Below, piece after piece: positions 55,201 to 64,000 of a stretch of 64,000 bases of DNA. A model generated the notes under the pieces. The model was not told where the DNA came from, ran no database searches, and was given only the letters and a program-made list of their open reading frames with translations. The first letter of the stretch is position 1; every line of letters starts with the position of its first letter. The stretch is from Prorocentrum cordatum (lineage: Eukaryota; Sar; Dinophyceae; Prorocentrales; Prorocentraceae), in contig CAUYUJ010020749.1 in assembly GCA_963575745.1 (NCBI GenBank), positions 581,640 to 645,639 on the forward strand, given 5' to 3'. Position numbers and translations under genes: made by a program.

Positions 55201-56121
55201 TGCCTCCGCAAATGCTTCTCCGATCTGCTCGTCGTCCAAAATCTCGTTGCCCGAGTCGATCTCCTCTTCTTGGGCAACATCGTCGATGACCGAGTCACGT
55301 ATCTCCCAGACGCCAGCCTTGTCGTTTGCAGTCCCTTCGTTCCCTTGCACCACTACACCTCTCATTTTCTTGCCCCTCTTGTCCTTCCTCCAGACGAGCT
55401 TAGCCCCTAGCTCAGCCGGCTCGACGAAGGCCCCCTTGAAAGCAAATTATTGCCATAACTCTTTCTTCGGGGCGACCAGCTCAGACCTGGCGACGCGCTT
55501 CCGCTTGATGCTCGTCTTGCACTTGACTACGCGACTCTTCCCGCCCGCCATCAGATGGATCCTCTCCACGCCACATTTGCGGAAGTTAGTGCGCAAAGTC
55601 TTGTCTTTCAGAAATCTGTTCTTGAAGAGTTTCAGCCCTTTGTTCTTGCCCTTGCCGTCTTTGTCCTTCTTGTCCCCGGACAGGCGCGACTGCTCCTTCT
55701 CTTCGGCGGACATGAAGCGAACGCGATACACGTTTAGGCAATTGCGGCACCACTCACCGCAACTCACTTTCATCTTTAGTTTCTTATTCTTCACCAGTTT
55801 GGTCCGAGTCGTAGTTTTTCCCCGCTGGATTCTCTCGCCTATCTTGCCCTGTTTCCCTTTGGCTTTCTCGACGGGGCAGTCGTCCGTGCTGCTCTTCCCA
55901 CAGCCTACGCATTTCAACTCCTCCTCGACGAAATCTAGGTCGACGGCCTCTGTGCCGCGGGCGCCCTCGACTCTGCGCTTGGTGGGGCCGGGGGCTTTGC
56001 CAACGGTGCCAGTAGCAAGTGACGACAATGTCCCTGCCACGGATGCCGCCTCCGCATCAGCATCAGAAGCGCTGCCGCATTGAAGCAGGTCGTCCAAGGG
56101 GTCGTCGCTCCCAGCTGCCAC
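52258..56121 (-). CDS. Zinc-motif and acidic-region protein, multi-exon, with in-frame TAA
   Basis: Piece 1 (56121-55450) has ELKCVGCGKSSTDDC and VSCGEWCRNCLNVYRV, a CxxC ... CxxC zinc site, then a Lys-rich stretch. A TAA at 55449-55447 interrupts it, but the same frame continues (FAFKGAFVEPAELGAKLVWR) to 53779. That part has an Asp/Glu/Ser-rich block and long helices. Piece 2 (about 53515-52815) has KTAQEWP-type helical sequence and LPVKELTSWLEKYVYPVMA. The last exon (about 52515-52258) begins KEFNAKLKVYFSNAIANDVG. No ATG is present at 56121, so an upstream exon exists. The pieces lie in one order on one strand and match a pattern I recall from other dinoflagellate genes, but the splice joins are inferred. 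Function unknown. Confidence 0.55.
52690..52780. other. Intronic foldbacks of the 52258-56121 gene
   Basis: CCTGACAGCC, 7-nt loop, GGCTGTCAGG is a perfect 10-bp stem (about 52739-52765). A second, imperfect stem (CAGTTGAC ... GGCAGCCAACTG) lies just left of it. The stretch lies between the last two coding pieces. Confidence 0.6.
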
Positions 56122-57869
56122 ATGGCCGAGCCCGACGCTGTATGCTGGGGGGCTCGGTCGGCGGGGTCAAAACCCCAGGGCAGCTTTGGCGCCGCCTCGA
56201 GTCCAAAATGACTGTTGAGGACACCGACTGTGACAAAGGCCCACCCCTCGTCGAAGAGAGGGGGAGGGGGGCCAGGGGGCGCGAAATAGTTCCCAGAGGA
56301 GTCCGAGGAACAGGATTCAGAAACACGAGCAGTTCGCATCTCTCGGACCGCTTGGGACGAGCGGCCTCGAAGCTCATGGGTCGAGATAGATCGCCCGAGC
56401 TGGCGGCCCCAAGGCCGCGCCCCTGACATGTTCTTTCGCTGCCATCTGGTCCTCGGAGCAGGAGAGCAGGGGAAGGGGGGGCCCTGGAAGGGACGAGGAG
56501 GCGTGGGATGTGACGGATCAGCGATTCAGGTAATGTTTGCGTTTTCGCATGCCGCCGACTCGAGACTTGGCCGCCAAAATGGTAGGTGCATTTGACCCTC
56601 ACAGTGTTTGTATTACTCGGTTCTTGGCTGGACTGGCGCCCCCGGGGAGAGAGGCCATGATTTCACTTTCTAGTGTGCGGGGGCGGTGCAAACGTTTCAA
56701 CCAGCAAAGCCCTAATAGAACCACGGGCGGGTGTAATGTCCCAGTTGTGCGTGTGTTGGCCGTGCCAGGCCTTCGGCTCACGCGATTGGGCCAGGTCCTG
56801 TGATGACCCCCCAGCCCAAATCTGTTCCGAGCAGGCTGACCCTGCCAGCACTCGGAACCGATTGGATGTGCCAAGGGGTCCTCATCTTTGGCGGCCAGTT
56901 GCGTGCGAATTTTAACAAAAGTCCATGTGCGGTGATACCTTACGCATACTTCTCAACCTGAGGGCCTGGCCCTCAGGGCCATTCGTGTTTTTGGTGTTGT
57001 TCGGCATCTGTCGGTACCTTTCAGATCCTCCGAATGCGCGATGTGTCCGCTACGGCACTCAAAGGAGCCGGAATTGCCGAGCAACGCACATGATGCTAAA
57101 CAGTGCATGACAGCCCGTGGAACCCTGCGGATATGGAAGCAAGCGGCCAACACCTCGTCGGAGTCTGAGTCGAGATCTGTGGGCCCGCCCAGGGCCCGAT
57201 TACGCTCTGGTGCGCGGTTGGGGTGCAACCTGCAATCTCGTTTGGGCCAGAACCCGCAACCGCCCGCGATTGATCTGCGAACGCCAGGGGGTGGGAGAGG
57301 AGCGGGGTGGAGGGTGGAGGAGGGAACGGGGGAAATGAGGACGACAGGAGAGGCTGGATAGAGGAGTAAGATGGGCGAGGCACAGAGGGAGTCGGAGTGG
57401 GGTCAACAATTCGCTCGAATACTCCGACCGACTCCTACGGTCTCATTCACTATTCATATTCATCATTCAGAACTCACGTGGCATGGCTTAAACTTATACC
57501 ATAGGTTTGAATCAACTAGCTCACGCGGCTCACACCTCCAGAATGCAATCTACAATACAATGTTGCAATGCAAGCACTGGTTGGGGGGCACGTCTTGCAC
57601 GCATGTTCCTTCGCCAAGGCTCACAGCCAAGCGCCGCGCAGTCCGACTGTCCGTGAGTCAGTCCGAAGCGGCGCATCCCAAACTTGCAGCTTGCAGCAAT
57701 ATACTTATTGCTTACTGGTCGAGACCCTGTTCCGAACGACTGCCACGGCCACGCCTTCCTCGGGCTTCAATAGAAGCAAACTAACCTAATCCCGAATCTG
57801 ATCCTGGTCTGACCGTCTGACCTGAGCTCATTGGCCCATCGATGCTTCGAGCGCCGTCTACTGCGACAC
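56122..57869. other. No firmly supported gene; possible first exon of the upstream gene
   Basis: Minus-strand frames at 55935-56429 (MSGARPWGRQLGRSISTHEL) could be a first exon of the 52258-56121 gene. A very diverged leader-like sequence is at 56566-56587. The rest is single-copy with no coding signal. A short palindrome CTGAGGGCCTGGCCCTCAG is at about 56957-56976. Confidence 0.4.
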
Positions 57870-60806
57870 TCACGTCGATACTGCATCCGACGGCGCCGAC
57901 GCCGACGCCGAAGCCGAAGTGCCATCGCCGTTGTCACCGGCGAAGTCGGCGCTCAGGCTCTGATCATGACCCTCCTCCTTCAGCCTCTGGTGCGTGCGAC
58001 CGGCTGCCAGAAGATCGGCGAGGATCATACCAATCACGGGCACGGCCATCATGTTGCCAATGAGCTCCCTGAACGAGCTCTCGCTCACGCTAACGGGGCA
58101 CGTCAGGTTCACGGGGTCCCAGCCCATGATGGAAAGCATGTCGGACATCTTGGCCACGTGCATCTTGCCAGGAAAGAAATACTTCCTGCGCCCAGTTGGA
58201 GTCTTGATCTTCGGGCCAACGGTCCATGGAAAACGCTCCAAGGAGAAGCTGACGTCGATGGCAACGTCATCGCTGATCCACCCGCCGAAGGACATATAGG
58301 CGCAGTCAATCACGTCTAACTCCCTGGCTGTGAACTCCTTCTTGATAGAATCAGGCACCTCGGGATCGGTCGAGAACGGCTGGCTGCCTGGCTCCCCGAT
58401 CTTCGGCCAATTGTACTTCGCGCGGATCTCGTTCGATTTGCGCTCCGACGGCGGCTGCAGCACCTGGTGCTTCATCCTTTTGCACGTGCCGGGCATCGAC
58501 GATTCAAGGTCGATGTCGCTCAAGAAGTCAAAGAAGTGCGGATGCGCAGGCTTCAGGGCCTTCAGCTTATCCAAGTTGGATTCGACCACGTCCAACACTG
58601 CCACCCCTCCCTCGTCTTTGAGGACACCCACGAACCAAAAACGCTCTCGCACATGTGGAAGGCCGACGTCGTATGCCGATGCGCTGAAGGTCTTGACCGA
58701 GTACCTCGGCAGCAGCTGCAAGCCGAACTCAATCTTGACACTGCCGATCTGCCGCACTCCGTGAAGGATGAACGCCAGCGGCGTTTGCTCTGGGGCCCCG
58801 GCGGCGCCACTGCAGGACGAAGTCATGTCGCAACCCATCACGTTCTCCAGTGTGAACATCTTAGGAGGCTCGTTGCAGGTGGCAAGAAACTCTCGAATCG
58901 CAAAGAAAGGCTTCGCATCTGGGTCGCTGAAAACGTCGTGCCCGTCGAAGCGCTTGCCGTTCACAACCGAAAACGGACGGCATGGGAAACCACCAATGAA
59001 CAAGTCGAGCTGCTGCTGGATGAGCTTCGCGCATGGCCTGAGGAGGTTCGGCGCCCCTCCCTCCCGCTCGCAAGTGAAGCATATACCTTGCCCTTTGAGG
59101 GCCATCTCGATATCACCATGCATGCGCCCTGGGCTGAAGTTTGCCGCGATGAACGCCCTGCTCGAGACGTCGTGGTCGCAGGGGAACACGTGCTCGAAGG
59201 GGGTCTCTGGAATCAAGCGCCGCAGGGCCTCGATGGGAGCGTCTGTTCCTTGGGCGCCGCAAGCGTGAAGCCAATGACCAATGCAAACTCGGGCTCAAAA
59301 TGTTTGGGGTTGACGGTCGGCGGCAGAAGCGGCTTTCGTTGGTCCAAAGGTTGCCGGTTGCCGCTTCTGCCGCCAATCGTCAACCCCAAAGGCATTGGCC
59401 ATCCAAAGGCTTTGGACGGCCAATGCCAGCTCAATCCTTGGAAGGCCCCTGGCACAGTCAAGCGGGGCGGGGGCGGAGTTTTCGCCTTGGGCCCCTGAAC
59501 AGACAGCGCCAACGCGCAGGGAGCGGGGGAACCACTCGGGCGGGTGGAAGATATACCCGGGCATGCCACAGCCCATGGCCTTGTGGAACATCTCGGCCCA
59601 TTCTTTTGGGTGCCAGCATCCTTTGACCGACTCGAGCTCCCTGAGGTTCTGCAGAGTCGCGAGCGCCTCATCGAAAGTCGTCTCAGACGAGCCCGAGATG
59701 GAGTGCTCCTCGTCCTGGACGCCCTCGCCCTCGCCCTCGTCCTTGACCGGCCCGCCCTCGCCGACCACGCCCCTGGCGGTTGGAAAAGACAAGGCAGTAG
59801 GAGGGGGGGGACTCAGGAGGAGGAGGAGGAGGAGTCGAGGAGGGGGGAGGGGGGGCAGAGGGAGGCCCAGGAGGAGAAGGAGGAGGAGGAGGAGGAGAAG
59901 GAGGAGGGAGGAGGACGAGGGAGGGAGGAGGAGGAGGAGGAAGAGGGAGGAGGAGGAAAAAGGAGGAGGGAGGGAGGGAGGGAGTCCGGAGGGAGGGAGG
60001 ACTCCTCCCTCCCTCCCTCCCGGAGGAGGAGGAGGAAAAGGAGGAGGGGGAGGAGTGGGGAGGGGAATTTCAAACAGATTCAAAGGTCAGTGCTCCGGGA
60101 CCCCCAGGCCCCCAGGACTCGAGTCACTGAAACTTTGTGGAAATCTTGCGGGCCCGCAAGATTTCCACAAGGTTTCAGGGGGCCGCCCCATGCCCATGCC
60201 CCATGCTAAGATATCAGGAAACGCACGACTGGATGCAAGGCCCAGACGGGCCCTCATCGACTCATCCCGTCCACCATTCCCCCCTCCGTCTTCCCTTGCC
60301 CCCTTGCGGAGGCGAGGGCGCCCCTCTCAGAGACCTTCCCCCCCCCCTTTCCCTTTAAGCTGAGCGCTTCGCATTATGTTTCCGTGATTTGCGACCCTTT
60401 GTTCTGAGAAGGGTCGCAAATTACGGAATCACAGTGTGAAACGCTGTAGTTGTGCTGGGATCCCCGGCGTAATATAGGATGAGTTCTGGGCGGCATGCGC
60501 CCGCTGGGGCGCCCACGAGGAGGGGGTTGCGCCCACTGGCGCGCCCGCTACAGCACTGCCTCCGAAAGAGTCCGAAACCCTGGGGCAAATCAAAAAGATC
60601 CCCGGCCTCGTCTCCATGAGAACCCCCATGTCGCCCATGTCGTCCGACTCGTCGACCTGGCCGCCCTGGGCGTTCTCCAAGGGGTAGAAGATCGTGGGCG
60701 GCGCAGCATCGAACTCAGGCTGAGGATCATCAGCACGAGCAGCTGCAGCAGAATGAAGTACCTCGCTACTGCTGCTCGTGGCCTCGAACTGAGCGAGGCC
60801 CATCAC
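57870..60806 (-). CDS. C5 cytosine DNA methyltransferase-like protein (DNMT-A)
   Basis: Exon 2 or 3 (59248-57870) carries motif IV LFIGGFPCRPFSVVNG (catalytic Cys at 58982-58980), motif VI FTLENVMG, motif VIII YDVGLPHVRERFWFVG and motif X ELIGNMMAVPVIGMILADLL. The preceding exon (about 59790-59495) ends LRVGAVCSG. Joining them across a 246-bp intron gives LRVGAVCSG then TDAPIEALRRLI, a perfect motif I. A possible first exon (60806 to about 60446) starts MGLAQFEATSSSS. All catalytic motifs are intact. It differs strongly from DNMT-B. The N-terminal part shows no BAH or PHD domain. Which cytosines it would modify is unknown. Confidence 0.83.
59249..59494 (-). other. 246-bp introner-like intron in DNMT-A motif I
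   Basis: Exon junction TCAG|GAACAGAC restores the motif. The intron starts GGGCCCAAGG and ends CGCCCAAG before G, so both borders carry GCCCAAGG, a short direct repeat. Inside are two adjacent inverted repeats. Arms 59306-59333 and 59360-59387 are 28 bp with 2 mismatches. Arms 59391-59408 and 59410-59427 are 18 bp with 1 mismatch. The 5' dinucleotide would be GG, not GT/GC/GA, so the exact cut is uncertain within the repeat. Confidence 0.75.
59796..60060. repeat. GGA/GGGA low complexity with a large hairpin
   Basis: Purine-rich tract on the plus strand. Around 59968-60020 GGAGGGAGGGAGGGAGTCC meets GGACTCCTCCCTCCCTCCCT, a self-complementary pair. Confidence 0.85.
60127..60178. repeat. Perfect-type palindrome, 26-bp arms without loop
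   Basis: CTGAAACTTTGTGGAAATCT plus TGCGGG is followed directly by its reverse complement, with one mismatch. It lies between exons of DNMT-A, presumably in an intron. Confidence 0.85.
60363..60445. repeat. 37-bp inverted repeat at an exon border of DNMT-A
   Basis: Arms 60363-60399 and 60409-60445 share TTTGCGACCCTT and TTCCG blocks with about eight mismatches and a 9-nt loop. The first candidate exon of DNMT-A ends exactly at its outer edge. Confidence 0.75.
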
Positions 60807-60944
60807 TGCCAGGAAACAAACGTTGGACGGCCCACAAATTAGAAAATTGCTTGTGCCAGGATCTCACAGTATACATCATGACAATCCCATGTTCCCCTCC
60901 TCAGAAGCCTTCCTCCTCCTGGGCTCATCCGCCCTGGTGTGAGC

Positions 60945-61345
60945 GCCCTTGCGGGCGCCCTTGTGGGCGCACGGCCACCGACCATAAGTTTTCACGTGCT
61001 CTTGTAGTGGGCGCCTAGTGTGCGCACGGGGGCCCTTGTGGGCGCACAGTGGGCGCGTGGCGTGTCTAACATAACTTAGGCCAGTGCGAGCGCGGGCGCC
61101 TTGTGGGCGCATAGCGGGCGCCTAGTGCGCGCATGTCACGCATAAGTCGGCACGTGAAAGTTTTACTACATGACTTACTGTGGGCGCATAGTGGGCGCCT
61201 AGTGGGCGCATTGAGGCCCACAAGTTTTACTCTGCGAGTCTTGTGGGCGCCTAGTGGGCGCCTAGTGGGCGCCTAGTGGGCGCACACACTGTGAAAGTTA
61301 GCTGGCACATTGCCTTGTGGGCGCCGTGGCGGGCGCCGTTGTGCG
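60945..61345. repeat. GTGGGCGCCTA-type short minisatellite
   Basis: Units of about 11 bp (GTGGGCGCCTA, GTGGGCGCATA) are clustered in groups with unique spacers. Confidence 0.88.
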
Positions 61346-62046
61346 CGCGCAGGTCGCGATATTGTAGGTATAATATAAGGAAATGCAAGGCGAGATAAGA
61401 CAAACAGCAATATTGCATAGATAATGGCAAGGTAATGCAATCAAGTTATTACACTATCGTGTGATACGTGATGAGGGCATGATCAAGGGCATACAAGTGC
61501 AACGTACCATGAGATAGGGTTACACAAGACCAGCCCCTACAGGATATGATACGCTAAGGACACGCACACCACTTCAGTCGAATGATTGACCCTCGCGCAC
61601 ACACATGAGGGCATCAATGCATCAGCGTCGTTTTGGGGCACAGCAGAAGACAAGTGACTGCGTGGCTTTGGAACGACCACCAATTCGCAGTGACTAGGAA
61701 GCCACAGAACAGACAGAGCCAGGGAGTCTCAAGCACAGTCGCTCGCTACAGGTATATACACCCTTCGTGGGCCCCAAACAGAAGACACTTGCATCCTGGG
61801 TGCGCCAATCATCTGGATCTGGACCAGTCTGCGCGGTGTCAGGTGTCAGCCACGTAGCGCAACAAACGGTACAAGCTGAGTGCTTCCCATCCCCCACACG
61901 AAAAACGCAAACACAAACGAAAACTCCAGGAATAGGTTCGGAACTGTTCGATACCCTCAGAGGGCTGTCGAACAACTTGAAACTTGAAGCCTGAGGGGTT
62001 CGAGTCGTCCGATTCTCCTGCTCACAGACCCAACAGGAACATTCAC
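61346..62046. other. No supported gene
   Basis: AT-richer single-copy sequence, no repeats, and frames without protein character. It may hold introns or the 3' part of the 62047-62847 gene. Confidence 0.5.
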
Positions 62047-62847
62047 TTAGTCCAGTGCGCTGGCAAGCACTCTGCTCACGCACGTGGAAAGGCGCCGGCC
62101 TGGCGCTCGGGTACATGGCACACAGTACACGGTGCACGATAAAGATCTATTGACCCATTTGGCATCCGCAACTTCCCACGAGCCCTTTGACTCGCGAGAG
62201 CTCTCGTCGCGCGACGCCGCCCGCTGCTGACTGAGCTTTTTGCCAGCCCTGAACCCCGACATGAACGCTGCCTCGATCTTCTTCTTATTGTGGCCGGGCG
62301 GCGGGTCCACCATGCAAACGTTGTCTGGGTAGGCAGTCGCGAGGTCACGGCCCATGCCGACCTCCTTGTGGCCGTTGATGTAGCCGTCGAGCTCATCATT
62401 CTCATCCTTGGCCCCCTGCTTGTCCTCGTCGATCTGATCGATCTCATCCTTCTTGGACCCCGTCGGATCGTCGGACGCCCCCGCATGGAAGTCGCGCGTC
62501 ATCTTGTGCTTGGTGTCCCATCTGATCTGCGTGTACGTTGCCGTCTTGTTGTTCACGACCCAATCGCTGGTGCAAGGAAAGTTCCCTTCGACGAATGGGC
62601 GCTCGGGCATCTGATCTCCACGCTTCGGCATCTGCACGTGCCACAGTCTGTCATCCAGCTCCACGTTCGTCAGGTAGCTCAGGCTGCGCTTCAACTCCAT
62701 CTTGATCTGGCCGACCTCGCAGAACTGGAACGCGTGCTGGCCCTCCCTCAACGTGGGAACGTAGATCGGGAACCACGATCGCCAATCTTCGGAGTAGATC
62801 TGGACCTTCTGCAGCTTCTCGCTGTCAAACAGGATGTAAGCCGCCAT
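62047..62847 (-). CDS. Unknown protein, about 230-266 codons
   Basis: ATG at 62847 opens MAAYILFDSEKLQKVQIYSE. A compact N-terminal domain (about residues 1-125) follows, with VEGNFPCTSDWVVNNKTATY. Then comes an Asp/Lys/Glu-rich linker and KKKIEAAFMSGFRAGKKLSQ. The last 35 codons after KGSWEVADAKW lose protein character, so an intron probably begins near 62150. No known domain. It is the first gene in transcription order of the minus-strand block ending at 36916. Confidence 0.55.
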   Translation of the reverse strand: MAAYILFDSEKLQKVQIYSEDWRSWFPIYVPTLREGQHAFQFCEVGQIKMELKRSLSYLTNVELDDRLWHVQMPKRGDQMPERPFVEGNFPCTSDWVVNNKTATYTQIRWDTKHKMTRDFHAGASDDPTGSKKDEIDQIDEDKQGAKDENDELDGYINGHKEVGMGRDLATAYPDNVCMVDPPPGHNKKKIEAAFMSGFRAGKKLSQQRAASRDESSRESKGSWEVADAKWVNRSLSCTVYCVPCTRAPGRRLSTCVSRVLASALD

Positions 62848-63004
62848 CGCTGCTGCGCAGGTCGATGATCGATGCTGGCGCCGCTATCTGCGGGGCCCGC
62901 CTGGCGTTCTCACGAACTGCTCGTGCCAAGAAACGACGAGGGATTCGGAAACAGTGACAACAATCGGGGCCATGGGACCATCAGCCAGTCACCACTAGGA
63001 CTCC

Positions 63005-63129
63005 GTGAGAGCAATCGAGAGACAGAGGATAGAGTCTCTATCTCTCGATTTCTCTCACTCTCGCCCTCTCGCTCAGTCGGTCTCCCGATCAGTGCGACTG
63101 TAGGATGCAGTCGCACCGATCGGGAGACC
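63005..63129. repeat. Two adjacent foldbacks
   Basis: The first pair, GTGAGAGCAATCGAGAGACA and its mirror, has arms at 63005-63029 and 63035-63058. The second pair has GGTCTCCCGATCAGTGCGAC plus TG at 63079-63100 and its reverse complement at 63108-63129, with one mismatch in 22. The arrangement resembles the double foldback in the DNMT-A intron. Confidence 0.8.
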
Positions 63130-64000
63130 AAGTAAGATCCGACTTACTTCCCCCACCCCCCCTTCCTCAGGAAGGGGGGGAGGAGGAGAAGGAGGAGGTG
63201 CTAGCTAGAGGAGGGGGCGCTGTTCTCGGAACCTGGAGCCTGCAGCCTGCTCAGGGCCAGAGTGGCAAGAGTGGCGAGGCGAGGGGGGAGGAGGGCAAGG
63301 TAAACAGGAGCGCCCCCTCTTCTAACTAAGGTCTACGGTCTAAGGTAGCAAGGAAAGGAAGTGGACGAATGCAACTGTAATGCGTTGGGGGCGGAGGAGG
63401 TGATATTGTGTCTGAGGCGGGCTTCTGCGCTCCAAGCTCCGGGTGTCCGGGCGCTCCGTGGCCGCCGCCTCAACGCGTCATCATGTGCGCGGGCGCGTCT
63501 TCATGCGACCGTTCCTGTCGTCGTATTCGCCCGCCCGAAGCAACCACCTATCGGCTATCGGGCAGGCGCGGTAATTGCGCGCCGCCGCCCCAGACGAACC
63601 CACATCCGACCATCCTCCTCCTCCGACCTCCCTCCGACTCCTACTCTCCTACTCCTCCTCACCCTCATCCTCGTCATCATCGAGCCTCCCCGATCTCGAG
63701 GCCATCCGATTATCATCCCCGGCGGCCTCCACGAGGCGGTCTTGGAGTTGATTGCTTTAAACTTCATCTTTCGGCCTTGGCAAGGCCGACAGATAAAGCA
63801 AAGAACTCACGACGCCCCAATTAGCCATGGGGGGGCACAGGCACAGGAAACAAACCATCATAACAACAACATACTGAATCCCTCATTTCGCAAATGAGGG
63901 CGTCAAGACAAGACCTGCTGGCAGGCCTTATGTTTCAGCTTTGGGGGGTCCTGGAGGTTGGAGGCCCTGGCCCATGGACCGTGGTGGGGTCCGGGTCGCT
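63130..64000. other. No firmly supported gene
   Basis: A minus-strand frame opening MKFKAINSKTASWRPPGM at 63767 could be a first exon, but it becomes Arg-rich low complexity. CTCCT runs at 63615-63665. CCCTCATTTCGCAAATGAGGG at 63880-63900 is a short palindrome. Confidence 0.4.

Noticed and set aside
1957-56121. Stop-codon reassignment as explanation for in-frame stops
   Set aside because: TAG, TAA and TGA each appear in frame once or twice while the same codons end other genes cleanly; separate mutations or errors fit better.
60945-61345. CRISPR-like array
   Set aside because: Units of about 11 bp without regular unique spacers, in a eukaryotic context; an ordinary minisatellite.
1-64000. 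tRNA, rRNA or SL RNA genes
   Set aside because: I saw no cloverleaf-type pattern, rRNA core or leader followed by a splice donor and Sm site; a dedicated scan would be decisive.

Overview
This window reads as nuclear DNA of a dinoflagellate. The decisive evidence is a complete, exact 22-nt dinoflagellate spliced-leader (DinoSL) sequence embedded in the genome at 22034-22055, on the minus strand. Supporting signs are GC-rich composition, very abundant micro- and minisatellites, a GC-AG intron, foldback sequences inside introns, degenerate non-LTR retrotransposons, and several proteins of the kind seen only in dinoflagellates. The genus cannot be fixed from sequence alone; the repeat style recalls Prorocentrum, but that is an impression. 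I saw no rRNA, no tRNA, no CRISPR array and no bacterial-type operon. Every coding feature I can support lies on the minus strand, a 64-kb one-directional arrangement.

Layout. 0-7 kb: a lineage-specific unknown gene (416-1360), a HAD-like gene broken by one in-frame TAG (1957-2856), and gag-like or unknown fragments (4870-6218) invaded by a 22-bp minisatellite. 6.5-15.7 kb: mostly satellites (26-, 89- and 54-bp units, trinucleotide tracts) with only small coding fragments. 15.76-22.07 kb: a complete LINE-type retrotransposon (LINE-1) in a GGA tract, with an 18-bp target-site duplication, DinoSL at its 5' end, ORF1 (zinc finger plus coiled coil) and ORF2 (endonuclease, reverse transcriptase, RNase H, zinc motif). 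22-27 kb: tandem and low-complexity repeats. 27.3-31.9 kb: a second, unrelated and much more decayed LINE (LINE-2). 32.2-32.4 kb: a MITE-like foldback. 33.6-63 kb: the gene-rich part. It holds an unknown gene at 33.6-34.5, another at 35.75-36.2, a two-exon gene of 1050 codons (36916-40328) with a truncated tandem copy (40920-41465), a single-exon C5 cytosine DNA methyltransferase-like gene (41787-43274), a four-exon gene ending in a PHD finger (46024-51506), a zinc-motif/acidic gene (52258-56121), a second C5 methyltransferase-like gene with an intron splitting motif I (57870-60806) and an unknown gene (62047-62847).

How it fits together. Several genes in the 40-51 kb part carry decayed DinoSL relics just upstream of their start on the sense strand (40407, 41534, 43283, 51518). 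These are the mark of genes re-inserted from trans-spliced mRNA. Together with LINE-1, whose intact leader and target-site duplication show that its template was a trans-spliced transcript, the window documents repeated cDNA recycling. Two divergent DNA methyltransferases on one strand within 17 kb, one with a leader relic, extend the theme, since methyltransferases are known to be multiplied by retrotransposition in dinoflagellates. Introns and gene borders hold microsatellites or perfect and near-perfect foldbacks resembling introner elements.
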